Shown here in pieces: positions 12,388 through 18,945 of a stretch of 26,936 bases of DNA. The stretch is from a virus: the IMG/VR virus record IMGVR_UViG_3300037961_002519, positions 1 through 26,936 of that record; one strand, given 5' to 3'. How positions within the stretch are numbered: the stretch's first letter is position 1; every line of letters starts with the position of its first letter. The notes under the pieces are model-generated. The model had not been told where the DNA came from. It worked only from the letters and a program-made list of their open reading frames with translations, and did no database searches. Position numbers and translations under genes: made by a program.

Positions 12388-14354
12388 ACTTTTGTAAGAG
12401 TTTTTGAAACTTTGAATACTGTAGATGTATCAGAACTTGGGGTGGCTCTAACTCTTACGTTTCCAGAATTTATATCTGCGTCAAACGTTGCAAGAGATGA
12501 TCCAGTTTTAATAGTTCCAAATTCACTCAAATAAACTGATGATCCGTCATGTAAAACATTTAATGTCGTGACATGGTATGAAGAACCTTGAGTGATTTGA
12601 ACCTGATATTGTGCAGATCTAAACACCGATGCATCAAAAGTATCTATATTAGATTCACTGGTCGTCGTAGTTGTCGCTGTTGCAGCTCCTAAGGTAACGA
12701 GAGTTGTTATGCTACCAGCACCAATTTCCAAACCGCTTCTTGCGGTTGCAACTCCAACAGAATCGAGAAAAGTAACATCATCATATGTTATTGTTCCACC
12801 AACGGTTACGTTTCCAGAAAAAGTTGCACTAGATCCTTCAATAATATTGAACGTTGAAGTTCCTGTGGTGCTAATTCCTGGAATTGAAACGGGCAACGCA
12901 GTGCTAGCAATACCAACCCATTGACTTCCATTGTAGATGAGAAGCTTGTTGGTTCCAGTAGTTTGATCAAAACTTACATCATCAAGATCTTTGATGAATC
13001 CAGCACCACCACCGCCAATGGTAGAAATCTGTTGTTGGATTCTGTTGATAAAGAGTCTATAGTGACCAGCAAGATCATCAAGCGTTGCAAACTTTTGATC
13101 CATTGGAGTTAACGGATCTGCTTGACCACCTACAGATTCTTTTTCATTTGGAGGTTCATTTAAAAGACCTTCTTGAAGTTCCTCCTGAATATTTTGCTGT
13201 TCAGATTTAATTAATTCAACGATCTCATACAGTTGTTTGATACTAGATTTTACATCCTTAATATCTTCATCATAGTATTTTACTTCTGGAAGTTCCGATA
13301 CTTCCTTTCTAAGTTCTTCGAAATACTTAAGAAGTAATTGATCTGTATTGACACTATCTTCTACATATTTTTCAATGCTCTCATGAACATTTTTCTTTAA
13401 CAAATCATATTCGTTTCTGATTTGTTTTTTAAGTTTTTTATCGTCGTCTTTAAATTCTTTATGATATTCCCAAATCTTTAAAGATGACTCTCTAAGTTCT
13501 TTCCAGATTCTGTCCTTAGAGTCACTAAACTTTTTATCGAGGTCTTCAATTTTATTGCCAAACTCAACACCACTTTCAAAGTGCTTGGTCTCATTCTCTT
13601 CAGTAAATTCTTTGAAATCTATGTGAAGTCTTTGTTTTACTGTTTCAATTTTATCGTTGACTTTAATAAAGTCGTCGTCGATAACACTGAAAGTTTTTCC
13701 AATCCAAGAAAAATCTGGGACTTCATTTACCTCATTGACCCACTTTGGAAAGGTAGGAATCTGATTCTTTACTTCTTCAATATCTTCTCTGATTGATTGA
13801 AGATCTCCCTCATAATATTTTGGCTCAGGAAGTTCGTCAATATTTTGATTTACAAGATCAAGACGTTCCTCTAAAGACTTGATTTGATCATCATAATATT
13901 TTATCTCTGGTATATCTGCAGCATTCTTTTCTATTACTTCTTTTACTAGATCAATCTGCTCACAGATAGCCTCTATTTCTGCTTCATAATATCTAACTTC
14001 AGGAACCTCTGGTATTTGATCTTTTACCAGATTGATTTGCTCTTCTAAATCTTCAAGTTCCTTATCATAGTATTTGATTTCGGGGATATCTGGAATCTCT
14101 TCCCTGATATCATTTACTAATCTAAGTAACTCTGGCCATGGGGGAACAATATCTTTTACCTCTGCGAAAGTATTCCCGTCCAGGTCCTCTATTGTCTGAG
14201 TTGCCTCTTCTATTTCCTCTTTTTCTTCTACAATGAATTCGCTAACAGAAGGCAACTCCTCTGATACTTCTTCTGTTAAATAATCGTCAATTGACGGTAA
14301 ATTGCTGAGATCTTCAGCAAAGTCATCAATTGAAGGCAATCCTTCGTTTGACAT
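12384..14354 (-). CDS. Long coiled-coil virion protein with fibre-like C terminus
   Basis: The protein has 656 residues and is not a T4 core protein. The first 41 residues hold three LPSIDDF-like copies (positions 6, 19, 34). Residues 45-400 are highly charged and mostly coiled coil, including repeats that begin PEIKYYD, PEVRYYE, PEIKYYD and PEPKYYE at 91, 118, 149 and 176, with one more PEVKYYD at 356. Residues 446-500 turn to Gly-rich GGGGAGFIKDLDDVSFDQTT and a Ser/Thr-rich shaft (GISTTGTSTFN). The last 150 residues are beta-rich (YQVQITQGSSYHVTTLNVLH, ending VFKVSKTLTKV), resembling tips of marine phage fibre proteins. It is likely a trimeric fibre or whisker-like virion part attached at head, neck or tail. 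The genomic place between gp16 and gp17 does not tell which. The nearest late motif is 43 bases upstream, with no clear ribosome site. Confidence 0.9.
   Translation of the reverse strand: MSNEGLPSIDDFAEDLSNLPSIDDYLTEEVSEELPSVSEFIVEEKEEIEEATQTIEDLDGNTFAEVKDIVPPWPELLRLVNDIREEIPDIPEIKYYDKELEDLEEQINLVKDQIPEVPEVRYYEAEIEAICEQIDLVKEVIEKNAADIPEIKYYDDQIKSLEERLDLVNQNIDELPEPKYYEGDLQSIREDIEEVKNQIPTFPKWVNEVNEVPDFSWIGKTFSVIDDDFIKVNDKIETVKQRLHIDFKEFTEENETKHFESGVEFGNKIEDLDKKFSDSKDRIWKELRESSLKIWEYHKEFKDDDKKLKKQIRNEYDLLKKNVHESIEKYVEDSVNTDQLLLKYFEELRKEVSELPEVKYYDEDIKDVKSSIKQLYEIVELIKSEQQNIQEELQEGLLNEPPNEKESVGGQADPLTPMDQKFATLDDLAGHYRLFINRIQQQISTIGGGGAGFIKDLDDVSFDQTTGTNKLLIYNGSQWVGIASTALPVSIPGISTTGTSTFNIIEGSSATFSGNVTVGGTITYDDVTFLDSVGVATARSGLEIGAGSITTLVTLGAATATTTTTSESNIDTFDASVFRSAQYQVQITQGSSYHVTTLNVLHDGSSVYLSEFGTIKTGSSLATFDADINSGNVRVRATPSSDTSTVFKVSKTLTKV
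13809..14084 (-). repeat. Four protein-level repeats of about 27-31 residues (PExKYYD/E)
   Basis: Residues 91-182 of the 656-residue protein contain four units starting PEIKYYD, PEVRYYE, PEIKYYD and PEPKYYE, at spacings of 27, 31 and 27 residues. Each is followed by a helical stretch such as LEEQINLVKDQI or LEERLDLVNQNI. The DNA copies are diverged, so this is an old duplication kept at protein level. Confidence 0.88.
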
Positions 14355-14395
14355 GTTATTAGCAACTAGTGTACTTTGGAATTTTTCTTCCTTTT

Positions 14396-14824
14396 TTATT
14401 TATCGTCTTCTTTAAGTCCAGTCTTCAGCATTTTGGCAAGTTCTGCTGTAGAACCAACAAACAGTGCATTAGTTACATTCTGAGGTGATTTTGCTGCAGA
14501 TTCTTCTTGAACTTCTTTGAGTTCCTTCTGCAATTTCATCAGTTTATCGGTTGCATCAGCAACGTTCTTGATCAGTTGACCAGCAACCTCATATGCTCTT
14601 GGCATCTCACTTTCTTGCGCTAATTCCAAGATTCCATTAAGTGCCTCTTGACCTTTTTCTATGACTGAATATAAATTTCCTCGTGTATATTCATAGTCTT
14701 TAACAATATCATCTTTGGATTGTTGTTTCACAATATCAGTTTTTTGATCCTTTGATTCAGGAACAACCGTGCTCTCTACATTGAAAGCATCATCTAGATT
14801 GTCATACTTTTTTGTCATTTTCAT
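14396..14824 (-). CDS. gp16: Terminase small subunit gp16
   Basis: This is the small terminase that recognises DNA and stimulates the gp17 ATPase. It is 142 residues, against 164 in T4. The N terminus is charged and probably flexible. Residues 42-100 are two long helices (DYEYTRGNLYSVIEKGQEAL and SEMPRAYEVAGQLIKNVADA), which align in pattern with T4 gp16 (DYGVVRRNMHF, SPRHMEVFATLMGQM). The C-terminal NVTNALFVGSTAELAKML matches T4 QNATVFMGSPTELMDEI. The start ATG overlaps the gp15 stop (TGATG). A second in-frame ATG two codons later is an alternative. The next gene is not gp17 but the coiled-coil protein, so the two terminase genes are more than 4 kb apart, unlike T4. Confidence 0.92.
   Translation of the reverse strand: MKMTKKYDNLDDAFNVESTVVPESKDQKTDIVKQQSKDDIVKDYEYTRGNLYSVIEKGQEALNGILELAQESEMPRAYEVAGQLIKNVADATDKLMKLQKELKEVQEESAAKSPQNVTNALFVGSTAELAKMLKTGLKEDDK
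14397..14404 (-). promoter_or_regulatory. Late promoter motif GATAAATA before the coiled-coil gene
   Basis: GATAAATA on the minus strand, 43 bases before the 656-residue gene. It overlaps the last codons and stop of gp16 (GAT AAA TAA). Confidence 0.5.
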
Positions 14825-15810
14825 CAGTCAATAGATCCACTAAAGCCAAAGTCATCTCCTGCTTCAACCAGTGCATTATCTGCAGCTCCAATTGACTTGA
14901 CTTCCGCACCAGTTAAATGTGTTTGAATTGTTGTTCCGTCTTGTCCACGTTTTACTGTAACTGCTGTTCCATTTATTCCAGTCACGAACATTTCTTCTCC
15001 TCCAACCTCAACGTATGTTTTTGTTGTAATCGAACTTGCGTCATTAACGTTGATGATTGTGTCAACAACAGCAATGTCTTTCGATAAGTTTGTAAGAACT
15101 GTTCCTGTATAGTTCTTGATCGCTCTTGGAGTAACAGTATATGAGAGTTCTCTTGTAGTATTTGTTGTATCTGTACCAGAGAGGTAACTGACTCTTGAAG
15201 TCTTGATAATATCTCCAGTTGCAGTGGATACAGGACCAAACAGATATGTTTTAGCAGTAAATCTTAAGGTATAAAGAAGAACTCTTCTTGTAGAAAAGTC
15301 TCCTTCATAGTCGTCCTGCATCGTGATGTTTTCTAGGACAACTGGAATATCTCTTTTCTCATTTACTCCATTAGCAACTAGATTCACGGTCAAATTATAT
15401 GATGGTTGAAAATATGGTAGGATTTGTTCAACTATTTGCAGTGCATCATCATTTAATTTAGTCATAATACCCAATTCAAATTGCATATTATATGGAACGG
15501 GCATGAATGCTTTTTTAACGACAGTGCCATCATCGGCATCTTTCGTTGTAAATTGTTGAGTAGTGGTTACCTTTCTAGATGGATCATAAGTCATCCCATT
15601 AAACTCAAATGACATTCTTGGGAGAGTCATCTGGGTGGACTTGTTTAGATCTGCAGACTGCTCCAGTCTAGCTAAAAACTTTTGGGTAGGTCCATAAGCA
15701 AGAGGAACTCTTATAACTTCGTCCTCTTTTCTTATCTCCAAACCGTTGAAAAGTGTGCCAAAAGAGATAAGTGTTTTTCTCAGAATTTCGTGATAAAAAT
15801 ATTCAAACAT
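14824..15810 (-). CDS. gp15: Tail completion / sheath stabiliser protein gp15 with extra C-terminal domain
   Basis: gp15 forms the hexameric ring that caps the tail and joins it to the neck. The N terminus MFEYFYHEILRKTLISFGTL followed by FNGLEIRK resembles T4 gp15 (MFGYFYNSSFRRYATLMGDL). RVPLAYGPTQKFLARLEQ and LPRMSFEFNGMTYDPSRK are conserved family blocks. FELGIMTKLNDDALQIVEQI and LPYFQP, NITMQDDYEGDF, RRVLLYTLRFTAKTYLFGP complete the core to about residue 195. Residues 236-308 form an additional compact beta domain (VEVGGEEMFVTGINGTAVTV, RGQDGTTIQTHLTG) that T4 gp15 lacks. A related unit is in the 2533-residue protein. The total is 328 residues, against 272 in T4. AGAGGT precedes the ATG by about 6 bases. 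Confidence 0.95.
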   Translation of the reverse strand: MFEYFYHEILRKTLISFGTLFNGLEIRKEDEVIRVPLAYGPTQKFLARLEQSADLNKSTQMTLPRMSFEFNGMTYDPSRKVTTTQQFTTKDADDGTVVKKAFMPVPYNMQFELGIMTKLNDDALQIVEQILPYFQPSYNLTVNLVANGVNEKRDIPVVLENITMQDDYEGDFSTRRVLLYTLRFTAKTYLFGPVSTATGDIIKTSRVSYLSGTDTTNTTRELSYTVTPRAIKNYTGTVLTNLSKDIAVVDTIINVNDASSITTKTYVEVGGEEMFVTGINGTAVTVKRGQDGTTIQTHLTGAEVKSIGAADNALVEAGDDFGFSGSID

Positions 15811-15847
15811 TGTTACCTCTAAATTAAACGATGCACATTATAAAAAC

Positions 15848-15855
15848 TATTTAGA
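15848..15855 (-). promoter_or_regulatory. Possible late promoter motif TCTAAATA before gp15
   Basis: TCTAAATA on the minus strand differs at one position from TATAAATA and contains CTAAATA. It is 38 bases before the gp15 ATG, and its TAA is the gp14 stop. This is weaker than the other motifs because the change falls in the usually fixed ATAAATA core. Confidence 0.35.
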
Positions 15856-17263
15856 CTTGTCCGAATGGATTCCTCTCACTAAAGTCAATGATCGCATCTG
15901 CAGCAGTTTCAATATCAGCATTGTCTGCAAATCCATCATCAACTGGATCTGTGTTGGCCTTTCTCAGTGCATGAGAAGCACCAGAGGTTGAACCAACGAT
16001 GTCCTCTCCAACGCGGAAAGTTCCTGTAACGTTTGATACCTCCAGAATATTTGTGCCCGAGTTCCAAGAACGAACTCTTGCAGTTGTTCCAGAAGTTGAA
16101 CCTGTTACCACTTCGTTGAAAACAAAGTCTCCAACAGAACTCATTGATGGATCTGAGATTGTGATTGTTGGTGCTACTGTATATCCTGCACCAGAGTTTG
16201 TAATATGAATCGCTGAGATAGACCCAGAAGCGTTTATAACCGCTGTTGCAGCGGCAGAGACAGTAGATACCCCAGTGAAAGTGATTGTAGGTGATGTCGT
16301 GTATCCAGAACCACCACCTGTGACCGTTACAATTCCAATGGTTCCATTATCGATTACAGAGGTTGCTGCAGCTCCACTTCCACCACCACCAATAAATTTG
16401 ACTCCAGGTGCCACGGTATATCCTGCACCTGGGTTTACTATCCTGACTTCCTGAACAGAAGTGGATGCGGGATTTGCGCTATCCGAACAGACAACAATGC
16501 CACCAATCATAATCGCAGTGGCAATACCTGTTGTTCCTCCTGCAGGGGCAGATCCTATTCCAACAGTTGGTGCATATGTATAACCAGCACCTCTGTTGGA
16601 TACGGTGATTTTTCTGATACCACCATTGACCAACCCAGTAACTGCAGTTGCGGTGGCTCCAGTGCCAACCACTGTCAAAGTTTGAACGTGACCTATTGCA
16701 TATGAAGTTCCATCAGCACCATCAATTGGTTCTAAGGTGTCATCAATTTCATCAACACCAGTATCGATAATTTCATTTTCATATCTGAAGAGTTCGCACT
16801 TCAGTTCATAAACATAATTCTTTTGTAACTGATAAAATGGTTTTTCGTGCTCAACATATTTTATTTCAAATAATCTATCTCCAAGAGGGAAATAGATCAG
16901 GTCACCTTCTTTAGGTCTAGATGATAGTTTTATATTTTGTTCGTTCTCAATTAAAGGGGTTATATAAGTTTCAAACCTTTCCTTTGATATAATTAAAGTA
17001 ATTTCATTTGTTGCTTGAATACCAAACTTTGATAATAAGGTTACATTATCTCCATAACCATCAAAATTATCAACGTATGCTTCGATAGGATAAGCATCAT
17101 CAAATTTTGATTGAATGACTTCTTTTATTACCGTGTTTTCGTTAAGGTATTTTCTAGGAAGATAGTGTACTTCTACACCATACATTTTCAACTGCTCATT
17201 AATCAAACTTTGAACAAGACTTTGTTCTCCAGAAGATCCTTGTAAAAAATATTGGTTTAACAT
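15851..17263 (-). CDS. gp14: Neck protein gp14 with a large Gly-rich repeat insertion
   Basis: gp14 is part of the head completion and neck complex with gp13. Residues 1-180 are the family core: MLNQYFLQGS, SLINEQLKMYGVEVHYLPRK, FDDAYPIEAYVDNFDGYGD, LLSKFGIQATNEITLIIS, RPKEGDLIYFPLGDRLFEIK, HEKPFYQLQKNYVYELKCEL. The last 26 residues (NADIETAADAIIDFSERNPF then GQV) look like the usual gp14 tail. Between them, about residues 195-440 are an insertion with four GAGYT/GSGYT repeats (225, 279, 318, 358) and a TSGTTARVRSW unit near 390. This makes the protein 470 residues, against 256 in T4. The start is 6 bases after the gp13 stop. The insertion probably projects from the neck. That is inference. 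Confidence 0.95.
   Translation of the reverse strand: MLNQYFLQGSSGEQSLVQSLINEQLKMYGVEVHYLPRKYLNENTVIKEVIQSKFDDAYPIEAYVDNFDGYGDNVTLLSKFGIQATNEITLIISKERFETYITPLIENEQNIKLSSRPKEGDLIYFPLGDRLFEIKYVEHEKPFYQLQKNYVYELKCELFRYENEIIDTGVDEIDDTLEPIDGADGTSYAIGHVQTLTVVGTGATATAVTGLVNGGIRKITVSNRGAGYTYAPTVGIGSAPAGGTTGIATAIMIGGIVVCSDSANPASTSVQEVRIVNPGAGYTVAPGVKFIGGGGSGAAATSVIDNGTIGIVTVTGGGSGYTTSPTITFTGVSTVSAAATAVINASGSISAIHITNSGAGYTVAPTITISDPSMSSVGDFVFNEVVTGSTSGTTARVRSWNSGTNILEVSNVTGTFRVGEDIVGSTSGASHALRKANTDPVDDGFADNADIETAADAIIDFSERNPFGQV
16154..16609 (-). repeat. Four GxGYT repeats in the gp14 insertion
   Basis: Residues 219-370 of gp14 hold four copies of a pattern like I-x-V-x3-GAGYT-x-AP-x-V/I: ITVSNRGAGYTYAPTV, VRIVNPGAGYTVAPGV, VTVTGGGSGYTTSPTI and IHITNSGAGYTVAPTI. 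Spacing is 54, 39 and 40 residues. Similar units occur near residues 1945 and 2000 of the 2533-residue protein (SGIGYTP, SGTGYQVGD). Confidence 0.9.
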
Positions 17264-17269
17264 AGTAAG

Positions 17270-18115
17270 TTACCCAATCATATCTAAAGGTGGAAGTTCG
17301 TATGTATTTGACATTTTCTCCATCAGAGTTTCCATCTCTTTTTGAGCATCGTCATATATCTGACGGCCATTCAGTTCTACTCCACCTGGAAGTTTAACAC
17401 CTTGGAATTTGATTAGGTTTTGTCCCCACTGTTTTTTAATTAAAATTGTTAAGTATTTTTTGAGGAAAGAGTCATTGTAAACTCTTGTAAAATCATCTGG
17501 ATTCAATAGACGATAACAATCTATTACCAAATAGTCATCGACTGTTACACTTGCCCAATCAAGATCAAGATATAACCGATCGTCTCTTTGATTAAATCTT
17601 ATTTGCTTTTCTGTGCTCAATGCAAAATCTAAATCTTCCAGATATCTTTTTACCATTGCATAACTCAAAATTTCAGTTGAACTAAAATGATACATGTCAT
17701 TTAAGAACAACTGATATTTAACACTAAACATGTTACTGGTTCTAGTGTTAGACCCATCAAATCTGAATATTTTATTCACACCGATTACCGCTGGCGGCAC
17801 TTGAAGATAATTGCTATTTTCTTCGTATGAAAATGTTGTTGCAGTTCCAGCGATTGTTGTGCTTGCTGTTGTAGTTACAATACCTATTGGGTTACTACTT
17901 CCTCTTCCTCTTCCGCGATCAATATCGTCTTGAGTAATTTTATATTTCAAATACATCTGAGTGACACCATTAAAGTGTCTCTCATGAAAATATTGCAGAG
18001 CATCATCAACCAGATCTTCGACCTGTTCGTCTGCAACGTTAATTTCCAGCACTGGTGCTCCCAGTTGCCTTTTGCAGTACGTTATAAGTTCAGACCTACT
18101 GGATGGTTGAGCCAT
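17270..18115 (-). CDS. gp13: Neck protein gp13
   Basis: gp13 closes the filled head together with gp14 and forms the site for tail joining. It is 281 residues, against 309 in T4. Residues 9-50 (ELITYCKRQLGAPVLEINVA, DLVDDALQYFHERHFNG) are the conserved start of the family in marine T4-like phages. YLKYKITQDDIDRGRGRG follows. The C-terminal half holds SVKYQLFLNDMYHFSS, RFNQRDDRLYLDLDWASVTV, VIDCYRLLNPDDFTRVYND and FLKKYLTILIKKQWGQNLIK, ending PPLDMIG. AGAGGTG lies about 9 bases before the ATG, and a CATAAATA late motif 22 bases before it. It is followed directly by gp14. Confidence 0.95.
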   Translation of the reverse strand: MAQPSSRSELITYCKRQLGAPVLEINVADEQVEDLVDDALQYFHERHFNGVTQMYLKYKITQDDIDRGRGRGSSNPIGIVTTTASTTIAGTATTFSYEENSNYLQVPPAVIGVNKIFRFDGSNTRTSNMFSVKYQLFLNDMYHFSSTEILSYAMVKRYLEDLDFALSTEKQIRFNQRDDRLYLDLDWASVTVDDYLVIDCYRLLNPDDFTRVYNDSFLKKYLTILIKKQWGQNLIKFQGVKLPGGVELNGRQIYDDAQKEMETLMEKMSNTYELPPLDMIG

Positions 18116-18136
18116 TTATTTAACACCTCTTCTTAG

Positions 18137-18144
18137 TATTTATG
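18137..18144 (-). promoter_or_regulatory. Late promoter motif CATAAATA before gp13
   Basis: CATAAATA on the minus strand, 22 bases before the gp13 ATG. Its TAA is the stop codon of the 139-residue gene. It would start the neck and small terminase transcript. Confidence 0.6.
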
Positions 18145-18559
18145 GTGCGGAAGAAATACCTGGTTTTACAAGAATCATTCCGTCGATGATTCTGTAAACT
18201 GTTGCTCCAGAACTTACGAGAACATCGTAAACATATCTCCCTTCCACTAAAGAACGTGTATCTGTTGATCCCAAGGAGATATTAAACTTACCATCAGCAG
18301 CACTTGTAAACCCTACATTAAATGTAGCATGGGCGTATGATGTCGCTCCAACAGAAACACTCTTGCTCATTTGAGAAGATCCTGTCCATCCAGTTGTTGT
18401 TGCAATCCCAACTGCATTTGAACCAGAAAAATCAAATGCAGTGTTTGCAATACTGACCACTTCAAAATTTGTTTTAAACGTAGCTCCAGTATTAAGAGTT
18501 AAATTTATAGATTTGGGAGTTCCTGAATCGGGATCAAATGTAAATTTTTTATTCGCCAT
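18140..18559 (-). CDS. Beta-rich virion protein of unknown role
   Basis: This 139-residue protein has a beta-sandwich look: alternating hydrophobic strands such as ATFKTNFEVVSIANTAFDFS, SYAHATFNVGFTSAADGKFN, and a clear last motif SLVEGRYVYDVLVSSGATVY then RIIDGMILVKPG. The GRYxYDV...V...G.I.V.PG ending is a layout I associate with small baseplate or fibre-adaptor Ig-like domains, such as those in phage BppU-type proteins. The assignment to a virion accessory protein is inference from this and from its place between baseplate and neck genes. Its start overlaps the preceding gene by 11 bases. Confidence 0.85.
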   Translation of the reverse strand: MANKKFTFDPDSGTPKSINLTLNTGATFKTNFEVVSIANTAFDFSGSNAVGIATTTGWTGSSQMSKSVSVGATSYAHATFNVGFTSAADGKFNISLGSTDTRSLVEGRYVYDVLVSSGATVYRIIDGMILVKPGISSAP

Positions 18560-18731
18560 TTGGCACCCCTATGAAAGACAGTGTTTCTTGCTGTTTATAA
18601 TAAAGTTTGCAATACATTTTTGCTATGGATCTCAAATCATTTTTATCCTCTATATTATCTATTTCGGATGCAATTTTGAAATATTCAAAATTTTTCTCTA
18701 AATTTTTTAGAGTGATTTTGTCAGGATTCAT
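18549..18731 (-). CDS. Small helical protein, unknown function
   Basis: This protein of 60 residues is nearly all helical: KNLEKNFEYFKIASEIDNIE followed by DLRSIAKMYCKLYYKQQETL. It overlaps the genes before and after by 11 bases each, so translation is probably coupled. I believe similar small proteins are widespread in T4-like cyanophages, but no function is known to me. The helical pair could bind another small protein or act as a chaperone for the adjacent virion proteins. This is a guess. Confidence 0.75.
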   Translation of the reverse strand: MNPDKITLKNLEKNFEYFKIASEIDNIEDKNDLRSIAKMYCKLYYKQQETLSFIGVPNGE

Positions 18732-18945
18732 TGGCCAATTTCCTCAATAATGATTTAATTTCATTCAAGTCATCCTTCATATTAGCAACATCTTCCTCAA
18801 GTGTTTGTAACTTTTGTTTCTCTTCCATTTTTACGTCACGATTGCGAACATACTGCTCATATGCTGCTCTGTTAGTATTGATGATAGAGTTTGTTTTGGG
18901 ATCGCGGACTAGGTGTTCGCGACCCTTTACTTTAATATAGTCCAT
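18721..18945 (-). CDS. Small coiled-coil protein, unknown function
   Basis: The protein has 74 residues. The N terminus MDYIKVKGREHLVRDPKTNS, then IINTNRAAYEQYVRNRDV, looks like a small beta hairpin domain ending in a helix. Residues 38-72 are a coiled coil (LEEDVANMKDDLNEIKSLLR). Its ATG overlaps the stop of the 2533-residue gene as TAATG, so it is in the same transcription unit. The layout, a small head domain plus coiled coil, would suit an oligomerisation adaptor or a tail-assembly helper. The function is unknown. Confidence 0.8.
   Translation of the reverse strand: MDYIKVKGREHLVRDPKTNSIINTNRAAYEQYVRNRDVKMEEKQKLQTLEEDVANMKDDLNEIKSLLRKLANES

Noticed and set aside
14367-14380. GGAA-TTCC short inverted repeat before the coiled-coil gene
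   Set aside because: A 4-base stem is too weak for a terminator or operator and such repeats are frequent by chance.
16154-16609. Possibility that the GxGYT repeats are DNA-level tandem repeats or a CRISPR-like array
   Set aside because: The copies differ widely in bases and keep only a protein pattern; there are no constant repeats with equal spacers.
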